In this document: one piece after another, positions 1-8,515 of the stretch | How positions within the stretch are numbered: position 1 is the first letter of the stretch | Layout of the letters: each line of letters begins with the position of its first letter | Assembly: GCA_900545265.1 (NCBI GenBank) | Contig: UQYI01000004.1 | Location: 62,001-126,000 of the forward strand | Origin: an uncultured Eubacteriales bacterium | Lineage (GTDB): Bacteria; Bacillota; Clostridia; Christensenellales; CAG-138 | DNA length: 64,000 nucleotides | Direction of reading: 5' to 3' | Notes under the pieces: model-generated | What the model was told of the DNA's origin: nothing | Database searches by the model: none | The model's input: the letters and a program-made list of their open reading frames with translations, nothing else | Program-made: the position numbers and the translations under genes

Positions 1-2
1 GG

Positions 3-8
3 TATACT
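3..8 (+). promoter_or_regulatory. -10 box of hflX, possibly leaderless
   Basis: TATACT lies 7 bases before the hflX ATG, and no Shine-Dalgarno sequence can fit between them. The -35 region lies outside the window. If the box is real, transcription would begin at or next to the start codon. Confidence 0.4.
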
Positions 9-15
9 TTCTTTT

Positions 16-1797
16 ATGGAACAGAAGATACATGGAAACACTGCAGGGATACGTGATTCCCTGCTCAAACAGATGCAGTCTCTATATGATATGGAACAGC
101 CCACGGGGGTCTTTTTAAGCCGGGAGCTGTTGGAGAGTATGGCCTATTTTACCGGAGAGATCAGGCGGGAGATCTCCGTATACATTTCGCGGGGCGGAAA
201 GATCGCCGATGTGAGCATCGGGGACGGAAGTACCGTTTCCATGCCCGATATGCGGCTGGTACGCAATATAGACCGGCTCTGCGGTGTCCGGTGCATCCAC
301 ACCCATCCAAACGGCAGCGGATATCTCAGTGAGGTGGATCTGGGGACTCTCAACAGCATGCGCCTGGATGCCATGTGCGCTGTAGGTGTACGGGAGGGCA
401 AGCCTACCAGCCTTTATGCTGCCTACGTGGGAGAAAAGGACGAAGCCGGGCAGCGGCAGCCTCTGATCTACGGTCCCATAGTCTGGTGCCGTCTTCCTCA
501 TAAAGCATTGCTGGCAGCTATTGCGGAGGCTGATGACCGCCTTAAAGGGCCTGCTTATGAAGTAACGGAAAGCCGCCCGGAGCGGGCGATACTGGTGGGC
601 ATCGAAGGAAACGAAGGATACGATACGCTTGAGGAATTAAATGAACTGGCCAAAACTGCCGGGGTAGAGGTGGTGGGCCGGGCTTCCCAGAAGAAACGTG
701 CTTTAGACAGCGCCACCTATATCGGTTCCGGCAAGGCAGACGAATTGCGGCTTATGGGCAGTGCCATGGAATGCGAGCTGTTTATTTTTGATGATGAACT
801 TACGGCCATTCAGATCCGCAATCTGGAGAACATATTGCAAACGCCGGTCATTGACCGCACCATGCTCATATTGGATATATTTGCTTCTCGGGCGGCTACT
901 CGGGAAGGGCGTATTCAGGTGGAGCTGGCGCAGCAGAAATATAGACTTCCCCGTCTGCTGGGTACAGAAACCACCTTTACCCGGCAGGGCGCAGGGGTTG
1001 GCATGCGGGGCCCTGGTGAAAAGAAGTTGGAAATAGACCGGCGGCGGATCCGCAGGCGTATCTATGAATTGGAACAGGAACTGGCAGAGGTAGAAAAGCA
1101 GCGTTCCCTGCGGCGTACCGCACGGGACAAGCAGGGGGTGCCGCTGGTGGCGCTGGTAGGCTATACAAACGCCGGTAAGAGTACGCTGCTTAACGCATTG
1201 TCAGAGGCACAGGTGCTGGCGGAAGATAAACTTTTTGCCACGCTGGATCCTGTAGTAAGGCAAGTAACTTTGCCCAAAGGCACTCGGATCCTTCTTTCGG
1301 ATACGGTAGGATTCATTAATAAACTGCCCACGGAGCTGGTGGAGGCATTCCGTTCCACACTGGAAGAAGTGCGGGAAGCGGATCTTATTCTGCATGTTAT
1401 TGACAGCGCCTGTCCGCATTATGAGGTGCAGATGCAGGTGGTGGAACAAGTGCTTTCTTCCCTTGGAGCCGGAAATACACCACGGTTGGAGGTGTATAAT
1501 AAAACGGATAAAGAGCAGGCCAATCCGGCGCACCGGGGAAACTATGTGCATATCAGCGCTAAAACGGGTGAGAACCTTTTACTCCTGCTGGAACGGATAG
1601 AGGAGACGCTTACCGCCGGCCGCCGGGAGGTAGAGCTGTGCATTCCCTATGACCGTTACGAAGCCATGCAGGTGCTGCGCGGAACGGGACATATTCTGGT
1701 GGAGCGCCATGAAGCGGAGGGGACTTATGTAACGGCTTCTTTGGAAGAGGAAGAACTCTGGAGAGTGAAACGAGCACTGGGAGAGAAGAACAGGTAA
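16..1797 (+). CDS. hflX: GTPase HflX with JAMM-like N-terminal domain
   Basis: Ribosome-associated GTPase of the HflX family, which splits or rescues stalled ribosomes. The C-terminal two thirds hold the HflX glycine-rich segment (GAGVGMRGPGE, about residue 330), the G1 loop GYTNAGKST (about 382), the DTVGF G3 motif and an NKTD G4 motif. At 593 residues it is about 170 longer than E. coli HflX. The extra N-terminus contains H95-x-H97-x7-S105-x2-D108, which fits the JAMM/RadC metal-binding pattern, preceded by a TGEIRREIS segment that could supply the glutamate. Clostridial HflX proteins commonly carry this kind of extension. The ATG has no ribosome-binding site but follows a -10 box directly. 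The GTPase call is certain; peptidase activity of the N-terminus is only inferred. Confidence 0.95.
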   Translation: MEQKIHGNTAGIRDSLLKQMQSLYDMEQPTGVFLSRELLESMAYFTGEIRREISVYISRGGKIADVSIGDGSTVSMPDMRLVRNIDRLCGVRCIHTHPNGSGYLSEVDLGTLNSMRLDAMCAVGVREGKPTSLYAAYVGEKDEAGQRQPLIYGPIVWCRLPHKALLAAIAEADDRLKGPAYEVTESRPERAILVGIEGNEGYDTLEELNELAKTAGVEVVGRASQKKRALDSATYIGSGKADELRLMGSAMECELFIFDDELTAIQIRNLENILQTPVIDRTMLILDIFASRAATREGRIQVELAQQKYRLPRLLGTETTFTRQGAGVGMRGPGEKKLEIDRRRIRRRIYELEQELAEVEKQRSLRRTARDKQGVPLVALVGYTNAGKSTLLNALSEAQVLAEDKLFATLDPVVRQVTLPKGTRILLSDTVGFINKLPTELVEAFRSTLEEVREADLILHVIDSACPHYEVQMQVVEQVLSSLGAGNTPRLEVYNKTDKEQANPAHRGNYVHISAKTGENLLLLLERIEETLTAGRREVELCIPYDRYEAMQVLRGTGHILVERHEAEGTYVTASLEEEELWRVKRALGEKNR

Positions 1798-1839
1798 GTG
1801 CGGGGCAATAGGCACGGTGTGGCATAGAGGAGGAATTCA

Positions 1840-1882
1840 ATACAATAAAAAAAGAGCCATGTGGGCTCTTTTTTGTTGTATT
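1840..1882. terminator. Bidirectional terminator between hflX and the DUF1002 gene
   Basis: The near-perfect inverted repeat AAAAAAGAGCC-atgt-GGGCTCTTTTTT has an A-tract on one side and a T-tract on the other, so it can end transcription of the two convergent genes. Confidence 0.85.
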
Positions 1883-2777
1883 ATCTCCACCAGCCGGAAA
1901 ACAGGTTGCTGAAAAATTCTCCTGCCTGTTCAAAAAACGTTTTTACGCTTTCATAGACCCGCTGGACGGTCTTGACTGCCTGCCCGGCTTTCTGTGCTTT
2001 TTGAGAAAGGCTGGTAAGCTCTTTTTGCAGCTGTTCTTCATTGAGGCCTTCCAGCTTTCGGCAAAGAGACAGAACCTGCTTATACATGGCATCGGACAGA
2101 TCCACATTGTAAGCGGCGGCGATCTTTTTTATCTCTTCCAGTACTTCTGCATCACTCATTTGGGCAGTGTTGTCCAGGATCTGCTTCAGTTCGGAAAGCA
2201 GACCGGCTGCCTGCTCGCTGCCTATATATTCGCTCAGCTCTCCGGTAAGCACCAGCTCCTCGGCGCCAAGCTTTTTAGCCAGATCATTCAGGCTGACACC
2301 AGTCATGTCCTCATAAGCCTTGTAGATACCGGTAAGCGCGCCAGTACCGGAGACGGGGAATGGGGCGCTGATAAGCACCTTGGCATCGGTAATACCGGCG
2401 GTGGCCAAGGCATTCTTATACATGGCCTCCGTACAGTAGTTAATGTTGTGCAGCGTTACATCCAGCCCGGATCCTTCCGGAAGAATGGTGATAAACGAAC
2501 AGGACAGAGCTCGGCTGCCTATTTTTCTTTCAGATACCAATCCTTCCAGATAGGTGCGTTCCTCCTTGTTGGTCACGGTAAGTTCCCGAACCTCTCCCGG
2601 GGTCAGGGAAAAGTCTTTATAGATCTGATCACGCTGTTCCAACGTAAGATCTGCTCCCAGGGTCGCACGGCGATCTCCGCTGGGGGCGTCTGTAGCAGCT
2701 TCCGCCAGTACGGAAAAGGGAAGTGCGCATATAAGCAGCAATGCACACAGAATCCATGCGGCAGCTTTTTTCTTCAT
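1881..2777 (-). CDS. DUF1002 family secreted protein
   Basis: A 298-residue exported protein of the DUF1002 family (Bacillus YpuA-like), whose molecular function is unknown. The N-terminus MKKKAAAWILCALLLICALP is a classical signal peptide ending near an Ala-x-Ala site. The family core runs through DLTLEQRDQIYKDF, a SRALSCSFITILPEGSGLDV stretch and a hydrophobic segment (ISAPFPVSGTGALTGIYKAYE). The C-terminal third is a long amphipathic helix and may be a coiled coil. The start was chosen at the second in-frame ATG because AGGAGG lies 9 bases upstream of it; the ATG 24 bases earlier lies before that site. It converges on hflX and is probably monocistronic. Confidence 0.85.
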   Translation of the reverse strand: MKKKAAAWILCALLLICALPFSVLAEAATDAPSGDRRATLGADLTLEQRDQIYKDFSLTPGEVRELTVTNKEERTYLEGLVSERKIGSRALSCSFITILPEGSGLDVTLHNINYCTEAMYKNALATAGITDAKVLISAPFPVSGTGALTGIYKAYEDMTGVSLNDLAKKLGAEELVLTGELSEYIGSEQAAGLLSELKQILDNTAQMSDAEVLEEIKKIAAAYNVDLSDAMYKQVLSLCRKLEGLNEEQLQKELTSLSQKAQKAGQAVKTVQRVYESVKTFFEQAGEFFSNLFSGWWR

Positions 2778-2985
2778 ATGAGATTTACCTCCTGCTTTCA
2801 TGGATCAATTTCCCATGAAAACATAAACAGTATACTACCGGAAGGCAACGAAAGCGTCGCAAAAGTGTGAACAGAGTATGAGTTTTTCATTATGAATTAT
2901 TCAATCATAATCGGACTGCGACATAATGCAGCGGATATTTCTCCTTTGTTTTCCGATGGAAGCACTGCTGCTGCATATGTGGCTG

Positions 2986-3573
2986 TTACCGATTCAATAA
3001 GTGGTGGTCTGCCCAGATCCGCACGATCATGATGTGGCTTCCTGCATCGCCGGTAAGGAAAAAGTTTTCCGGCCTTGTCAGCAGCAATGCCTCTCTTACG
3101 GAGATCGTTTTATCCAATGTGTACACTTTTCCAAATACACAGTATAGCAGCAGCCAGTCCGCCTTCCGGGTATCCAGAAGAAGCGGTTCCTTTGAATTTG
3201 CAAGGGAGAGTGCTTCCATACTGCCCCGGCAATGCCCCTTTCGGAACATCAGATTAAAATCTTTGCATTGACCCCAGCTGTGGGTAGGAATACCACCATC
3301 AAAATGATGTATCTCATAGGGAGCAAGGAGCACCGGCGGCTTTTCTCCGTGCTGCAGCCGAATGGTTCCGGAAGTAGTACATAAAAGCCGTTCATAATCT
3401 GGCAGAGACGTATAATCGGATTCTTCCACGGTTGCTTCGGCGGCACTGATGCGCCAAAGAAAATTTCTGTCGGCATACTGTGCTTCCGGCGGCCATATGG
3501 CCAACTGGCAAGTACAGCCTCCGGCCCATGGAGCCATGTGTTGATCTTCTTGTCGAATGTGCCTGCATATCAT
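2986..3573 (-). CDS. HutD/Ves family protein
   Basis: A 195-residue cupin-like protein of the HutD/Ves family. In other bacteria HutD is linked to histidine degradation and Ves to stress, but no biochemical activity is firmly assigned. The family pattern is visible as FLWRISAAEATVEES, followed by SLPDYERLLCTTSGTIRL and PYEIHHFDGG, matching the usual R-S-x-A ... Y-x-R ... G-x-x-x-L arrangement. It starts at ATG with GGGAGG seven bases upstream. No hut genes are nearby, so a histidine role is not supported by context. The gene lies downstream of the ppdK terminator on the same strand. Confidence 0.75.
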   Translation of the reverse strand: MICRHIRQEDQHMAPWAGGCTCQLAIWPPEAQYADRNFLWRISAAEATVEESDYTSLPDYERLLCTTSGTIRLQHGEKPPVLLAPYEIHHFDGGIPTHSWGQCKDFNLMFRKGHCRGSMEALSLANSKEPLLLDTRKADWLLLYCVFGKVYTLDKTISVREALLLTRPENFFLTGDAGSHIMIVRIWADHHLLNR

Positions 3574-3636
3574 GAGATTGCCTCCCTGGTGATTCTGCTG
3601 TATTGTGCATGGAGAAGTGTGGATACAAACATGGGT

Positions 3637-3668
3637 AAAAAAAGGAGCGGTTGATCCGCTCCTTTTTT
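3637..3668. terminator. Terminator of ppdK
   Basis: Perfect 7-bp stem GGAGCGG/CCGCTCC with a 5-base loop, flanked by seven A's on one side and six T's on the other. It sits about 10 bases after the ppdK stop codon and can work in both directions. Confidence 0.9.
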
Positions 3669-3678
3669 AATTTGTCGG

Positions 3679-6315
3679 TTAGTTCTTTTTGGCCCGGATA
3701 GCAGCCTGTGCAGCGGCCAGACGGGCGATGGGCACCCGGTAGGGGCTGCAGGAAACGTAGTTAAGTCCAATCTCGTTGCAGAACTCAATGGAGGAAGGAT
3801 CACCGCCATGCTCACCGCAGATACCGCAGTGAAGCTTGGGATTAGCCTTGCGCCCCAGCTCAACGGCCAGCCGCATGAGCTTGCCAACGCCCACGGTATC
3901 CAGACGGGCAAAGGGATCGCTCTCGTAGATCTTGTTCTGGTAATAGGCAGGAAGGAACTTGCCGGCATCGTCACGGCTGAAGCCAAAGGTCATCTGGGTC
4001 AGGTCGTTGGTGCCGAAGCAGAAAAAGTCAGCCTCTGCAGCGATCTCATCGGCAGTCAGGGCAGCACGGGGGATCTCAATCATGGTGCCCACTTCATATT
4101 CCAGAGCAATACTGGCTTCCTTGATGAGGGCATCAGCGGTTTCCACCACATACTTCTTAACGAACTTGTACTCCTTGAGCTCGCCTACCAGGGGGATCAT
4201 GATTTCGGGCACGACCTTCCAGTCGGAATGACGCTTCTGGACATTGATAGCGGCCTTGATGATGGCACGGGTCTGCATAACTGCGATTTCGGGATAAGTG
4301 ACGGTCAAACGGCAGCCACGGTGACCCATCATGGGGTTGAACTCATGGAGATCCGCAATGACCTGCTTGATGTAAGCCACAGTCTTACCCTGAGCCTTGG
4401 CCAGCGCTTCAATGTCGGCCTCGTCGGTGGGAACAAACTCATGGAGGGGGGGATCCAGGAAGCGGATGGTCACAGGATGGCCGTCCAGTGCTTCAAAGAG
4501 ACCTTCAAAGTCAGCCTGCTGCATGGGCTCAATCTTGGCCAGAGCAGCTTCCCGCTCTTCCAGAGTTTCTGCGCAGATCATCTCGCGGAAAGCGCCGATA
4601 CGGGCGGGGTCAAAGAACATATGCTCCGTGCGGCACAGGCCGATACCCTGTGCACCAAAGGCCGCAGCCTGACGGGCATCCTTGGGAGTATCCGCATTGG
4701 TGCGCACGCCCATGGTCTTGTACTTGTCAGCCAGATCCATGATGCGGCCGAAATAACCGGAGTTGGGGTCTGCGGGCACGGTGGGGATCAGGCAGTCATA
4801 GATATTGCCGGTGGAGCCGTCCAGAGAGATATCGTCTCCTTCGTGGTATTCCTTTCCGTGGAGGGTGAAGCGCTTGTTCTCTTCATCCATCTTGATGTCG
4901 CCGCAGCCGGAAACGCAGCAGGTACCCATGCCGCGGGCCACAACGGCAGCGTGAGAAGTCTGGCCGCCGCGGACGGTGAGGATACCCTGAGAGTACTTCA
5001 TGCCCTCGATGTCTTCGGGGGAAGTCTCCAACCGTACCAGAACGACTTTTTCGCCCTTCTTTCCATGGGCAACGGCGTCTTCAGCGGTGAAAACAATATG
5101 ACCGGCAGCAGCACCGGGGGAAGCGGCAATGCCCTTACCCACGGGATTGGCTTTCTTCAGCGCTTCGGCGTCGAACTGGGGATGCAGAAGCATATCCAGG
5201 CTCTTGGCGTCGATCTGCATGAGGGCTTCTTCTTCAGTGATCATGCCTTCGTCAATAAGATCACAGGCAATCTTGATAGCGGCGGAAGCGGTGCGCTTGC
5301 CGTTGCGGGTCTGGAGCATGAAAAGCTTGCCGTGCTCCACAGTGAACTCCATGTCCTGCATGTCGTGATAATGGTTCTCCAGAGTCTTGCATACATCTAC
5401 AAACTGGGCAAAGGCTTCGGGGAATTTCTGCTCCATCTCGCTGATGGGCATGGGAGTACGGACGCCTGCGACCACGTCTTCGCCCTGGGCATTGGTCAGG
5501 AACTCGCCGAAGAGACCCTTGGCGCCGGTAGCGGGGGAGCGGGTGAAAGCAACGCCGGTGCCGCAGTCATCTCCCATGTTGCCGAAAGCCATCATCTGCA
5601 CGTTAACGGCAGTACCCCAGGAATAGGGGATATCATGGTCCATACGGTAGATATTGGCGCGGGGGTTATCCCAGGAACGGAACACGGCCTTGATGGCCTC
5701 AAAAAGCTGCTCTTTGGGATCGGTGGGGAAGTCCTTGCCAAGCTGCTTTTTGTACTCGGCCTTGAACTGTTCTGCCAGCTCATGAAGATCCTCGGCGGAA
5801 AGTTCCACGTCAAAGGTGATGCCCTTGCGTGCCTTCATTTCGTCGATGAGCTTTTCAAAATATTTCTTGCCCACTTCCATGACCACGTCGGAGAACATCT
5901 GGATGAACCGCCGGTAGCAGTCCCAGGCCCAGCGGGGGTTGTTGGATTTTTCGGCAATGACCCGAACTACGTCTTCGTTAAGACCCAGATTCAAAATGGT
6001 ATCCATCATGCCGGGCATGGATGCGCGGGCGCCGGAACGGACGGAAACCAGCAGGGGGTTCTCCTTATCGCCGAACTTCTTGCCGGTGATCTCTTCCATC
6101 TTGGAAATGTAGTCCATGATCTGACCCTGGATCTCTTCGTTGATCCGGCGGCCGTCCTCATAGTACTGGGTGCAGGCCTCGGTGGTGATAGTGAATCCCT
6201 GAGGAACAGGCAGCCCAATGTTGGTCATTTCGGCCAGGTTCGCACCTTTGCCGCCCAGAAGGTTGCGCATGTCTTTGGAACCTTCGGAGAACAGGTAAAC
6301 ATATTTGTGTGCCAC
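3679..6315 (-). CDS. ppdK: Pyruvate, phosphate dikinase
   Basis: Interconverts phosphoenolpyruvate, AMP and PPi with pyruvate, ATP and phosphate. At 878 residues it has full family length. The N-terminal ATP-grasp domain starts GGKGANLAEMTNIGLPVPQGF; the swivelling phosphohistidine domain carries GGQTSHAAVVARG near residue 455; the C-terminal PEP barrel ends with the catalytic cysteine motif LHCGICGEHGG near residue 830. It starts with GTG: AGGAGG lies 8 bases upstream, and the ATG a few bases earlier is out of frame. A sigma-A promoter lies 55 bases upstream. With the PPi-type phosphofructokinase at 24 kb it indicates glycolysis that uses pyrophosphate. No PPDK regulatory kinase gene is in the window. 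Confidence 0.97.
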   Translation of the reverse strand: MAHKYVYLFSEGSKDMRNLLGGKGANLAEMTNIGLPVPQGFTITTEACTQYYEDGRRINEEIQGQIMDYISKMEEITGKKFGDKENPLLVSVRSGARASMPGMMDTILNLGLNEDVVRVIAEKSNNPRWAWDCYRRFIQMFSDVVMEVGKKYFEKLIDEMKARKGITFDVELSAEDLHELAEQFKAEYKKQLGKDFPTDPKEQLFEAIKAVFRSWDNPRANIYRMDHDIPYSWGTAVNVQMMAFGNMGDDCGTGVAFTRSPATGAKGLFGEFLTNAQGEDVVAGVRTPMPISEMEQKFPEAFAQFVDVCKTLENHYHDMQDMEFTVEHGKLFMLQTRNGKRTASAAIKIACDLIDEGMITEEEALMQIDAKSLDMLLHPQFDAEALKKANPVGKGIAASPGAAAGHIVFTAEDAVAHGKKGEKVVLVRLETSPEDIEGMKYSQGILTVRGGQTSHAAVVARGMGTCCVSGCGDIKMDEENKRFTLHGKEYHEGDDISLDGSTGNIYDCLIPTVPADPNSGYFGRIMDLADKYKTMGVRTNADTPKDARQAAAFGAQGIGLCRTEHMFFDPARIGAFREMICAETLEEREAALAKIEPMQQADFEGLFEALDGHPVTIRFLDPPLHEFVPTDEADIEALAKAQGKTVAYIKQVIADLHEFNPMMGHRGCRLTVTYPEIAVMQTRAIIKAAINVQKRHSDWKVVPEIMIPLVGELKEYKFVKKYVVETADALIKEASIALEYEVGTMIEIPRAALTADEIAAEADFFCFGTNDLTQMTFGFSRDDAGKFLPAYYQNKIYESDPFARLDTVGVGKLMRLAVELGRKANPKLHCGICGEHGGDPSSIEFCNEIGLNYVSCSPYRVPIARLAAAQAAIRAKKN

Positions 6316-6369
6316 AGTTCATACCTCCTAGAAAATGTGCTTGCGTATATTCTTTCAAACAACCAATTC

Positions 6370-6398
6370 ATTATAGCAATGCACATGTTCCTTTGCAA
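6370..6398 (-). promoter_or_regulatory. Sigma-A promoter of ppdK
   Basis: Read on the minus strand: TTGCAA, 17-base spacer, TATAAT. Transcription would start near 6363, leaving a leader of about 48 bases containing the AGGAGG site. Confidence 0.8.
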
Positions 6399-6630
6399 GA
6401 GATAAACACCTTTCTCCTCGAAAAAATGCAGGAAAAATTTCGTGCCGAAGGACTGAACCGGCATGAACGAACGTTGCCGGGGGCAATATTCCTGCCGCAG
6501 CGAAGATGCTGTATCGACAAAATAAATTTGCACCGGATTTTCGTGTAAAAAACGATACCCGTAAAAAAGCAGGCGGATTTTTCAAAACAATAAGCCATGC
6601 CGGTCAGAGGTATTATATCTTTCTCGCCGG
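6399..6630. other. Intergenic stretch between divergent ppdK and holA promoters
   Basis: About 230 bases without a convincing gene. It is A/T-rich in patches and open in several short frames, none with a ribosome-binding site or recognisable product. I see no riboswitch fold or repeat in it. Confidence 0.6.
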
Positions 6631-6659
6631 TTGCCTATTTTCATCTGCCGTGGTAATAT
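6631..6659 (+). promoter_or_regulatory. Promoter of holA, apparently leaderless
   Basis: TTGCCT (6631-6636), 17-base spacer, TAATAT (6654-6659). The holA ATG at 6667 begins 7 bases after the -10 box, where a transcript would normally start. No Shine-Dalgarno sequence is present. Confidence 0.65.
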
Positions 6660-6666
6660 AATGCAT

Positions 6667-7647
6667 ATGAATGAAACGGAATTCTATCAGGCTACGAAAA
6701 ATCGCTCCCTGAAGGGTGCTTATCTGCTGTGCGGGGAGGAGGAACTCACCAAGCAGGAAGCTGCCGTACGAGTAGAAGAACTGCTGGACCCGGGCTTTCG
6801 GGAACTGAACCGGCAGAGCTTTACCCGGCCTGCTGCAGCGTCCGAAGTCTTTGCAGCCTGCGATCAGCTGCCTCTGTTTGACAGCTTTCGTCTGGTGGAG
6901 GTAAAGGAGTGGGACGAGAGCGTATCTCGCGGCCTGTTAGAAAAAGACAGACTTCTGTTTTTACCGGATACTACGGTGCTGCTGCTGCTTTGCAGGGGTG
7001 CCTGCAAAAAAACGGATCCTTTGTTTAAGCTCCTGGCGCAGAAGAACAGGGTAGCCGTGTTCGAACCCCTGACGAGGGATCGGACTGTGAATATGCTTTT
7101 GCGAGAGGCGGGACTGAAAAACGTGGGTCTTAGCCGCAGTGTGGCAGGACTTCTGGCAGACAAGGTAGGATATGATGCATACCGACTGCGAAACGAATTT
7201 TCCAAGGCTGCCGATTTTGTTGGCCCCTGCGGCGAGGTTACGGAGGCCGTTTTGGACAGCGTAGTGACTCCTACTGCGGAGTTTCAGGTTTTTGAGCTAT
7301 TGGAAACACTTCTGGCGGGGCGCAGGGCGCAGGGCCTGACCATGCTTCGACAGGCTTTGCAGCAGGGGGAAAATGCTTTGGGTCTGGCTGCTTTTCTGTG
7401 CGGGCGGCTGAAGCTTATATTGACGGCCAGGGAGCATCTGGAAACGGGAAAGACTCCGGAAGCCGCAGCAAAATTGCTGGGAGGCAGCCCCTATGCTGCA
7501 AAAAAGGCTGTGCAGAGCGCCCAAAAACGTACGGCTGCTCAGTGGCGGCAAGTGCTGAAGGCTTTTGAACTGGTAGATATACAAACAAAGCAGGGCCTTG
7601 CAAAGGACAGTGATGCGTTGCTGCTTGCCGTCATATCTCAGTTTTGA
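6667..7647 (+). CDS. holA: DNA polymerase III, delta subunit
   Basis: Clamp-loader subunit that opens the sliding-clamp ring during replication. The 326-residue protein shows the HolA pattern: an N-terminal F-Y-x-A segment with GAYLLCGEEELTKQEAA, the PLFDSFRLVEVKEWDE strand-turn, then a C-terminal helical collar (ENALGLAAFLCGRLKLILTA, ending in DIQTKQGLAKDSDALLLAVISQF). ATG codons at 6661 and 6667 are both possible; 6667 was chosen because it gives the usual N-terminus and fits the spacing from the -10 box. Neither has a ribosome-binding site. The codon at 6631 in the same frame lies inside the -35 box and can be excluded. Confidence 0.9.
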   Translation: MNETEFYQATKNRSLKGAYLLCGEEELTKQEAAVRVEELLDPGFRELNRQSFTRPAAASEVFAACDQLPLFDSFRLVEVKEWDESVSRGLLEKDRLLFLPDTTVLLLLCRGACKKTDPLFKLLAQKNRVAVFEPLTRDRTVNMLLREAGLKNVGLSRSVAGLLADKVGYDAYRLRNEFSKAADFVGPCGEVTEAVLDSVVTPTAEFQVFELLETLLAGRRAQGLTMLRQALQQGENALGLAAFLCGRLKLILTAREHLETGKTPEAAAKLLGGSPYAAKKAVQSAQKRTAAQWRQVLKAFELVDIQTKQGLAKDSDALLLAVISQF

Positions 7648-7706
7648 TTTTTCGGTTTAGACCGCTGATAATTTTTTACCCGCATTGGGAGAAAGGAAGC
7701 ATCTGC

Positions 7707-8435
7707 ATGAAATTCGCCATCGTTGGCTGTCAGTCTGAAGACTCCATCCATCTGCCTCACTATTCCGAGGTCATTACCACCCCTTACGGCAGTGTGAAGG
7801 TCTATCACGCCACCACGCCTGCCGGCAACGAGGTCATTCTGTTGACCAGGCACAGCCTTTCTCTGGTAGAGGATGCCTATGAGACAAATTACCGGGCTAA
7901 CATTTATGCTTTGTATCTGTGCGGCGTGACCCACATCGTCAGTGCATCCATTGCCGGTACCTGTGATTATACGCATAAACTGGGCAGCTTCAGTCTGATT
8001 TCCGATTTTATTGATTTTACCCGTCTGCGGGAGAGCACTTTCCGCCGGGAACACCGGCTGGTGACCCATGTGGGTATGGATTCCGTATTTGACGAGGATA
8101 TGAATGATGCACTGGAACACATCATCAAAGAGCGGGATATTCCTTACGAAGGACGGTGCGTGTATGCCTGTACCGACGGCCCCCGGTATGAAACAGCTGC
8201 AGAAGTGCGCATGATGCGGGAACTGGGGGCGCAGATACTGGGCGTTACGCTCGTGCCCGAAGCACCTCTGAGTCGGGAAATGGGCATGAAGTACGCTTCC
8301 ATTGCCATTATTGCTCGTTATGGCACTGGCATGGACCATGACATCACGGACGAGGATCTGCTGCGCATCTCCGCCCAGCATAAGGGTAAGGCACTAGAGG
8401 TAGCGCTGACTCTGGTGGACAGCTATCGGGAGTAA
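7707..8435 (+). CDS. Methylthioadenosine phosphorylase-like nucleoside phosphorylase
   Basis: A 242-residue member of the PNP/MTAP family, which cleaves purine nucleosides or 5'-methylthioadenosine with phosphate. Supporting blocks are TRHSLSL near the N-terminus (phosphate loop), TDGPRYETAAEVRMMRELGA, and GVTLVPEAPLSREMGMKYAS, which parallels the MTAP G-M-T-x-x-P-E-A-x-L-A-R-E motif. The usual central AVGSL loop reads ASIAGTC here, and the segment that normally carries the base-binding Asp or Asn reads IIARYGTGMD, so substrate preference is unclear. It starts at ATG 7707 behind GAAAGGAAG. The gap after holA is 59 bases, so the two may share a transcript. A terminator follows. Confidence 0.8.
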   Translation: MKFAIVGCQSEDSIHLPHYSEVITTPYGSVKVYHATTPAGNEVILLTRHSLSLVEDAYETNYRANIYALYLCGVTHIVSASIAGTCDYTHKLGSFSLISDFIDFTRLRESTFRREHRLVTHVGMDSVFDEDMNDALEHIIKERDIPYEGRCVYACTDGPRYETAAEVRMMRELGAQILGVTLVPEAPLSREMGMKYASIAIIARYGTGMDHDITDEDLLRISAQHKGKALEVALTLVDSYRE

Positions 8436-8458
8436 AAACTCCCTTTCTGTTGGGACTG

Positions 8459-8496
8459 ACAGGGAGCGCTTGAGGCGCTTCCTGTTTGTTCTTTTA
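8459..8496 (+). terminator. Terminator after the MTAP-like gene
   Basis: Stem ACAGGGAGCGC/GGCGCTTCCTGT with a TTGA loop and a T-rich tail (TTTGTTCTTTT). Confidence 0.8.
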
Positions 8497-8515
8497 ATAA
8501 GAATGGAGGGCGTAT

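Noticed and set aside
3808..6405. 865-codon open frame on the plus strand
   Set aside because: Exact antisense of ppdK; composition-driven open frame with no ribosome-binding site and no recognisable domain.
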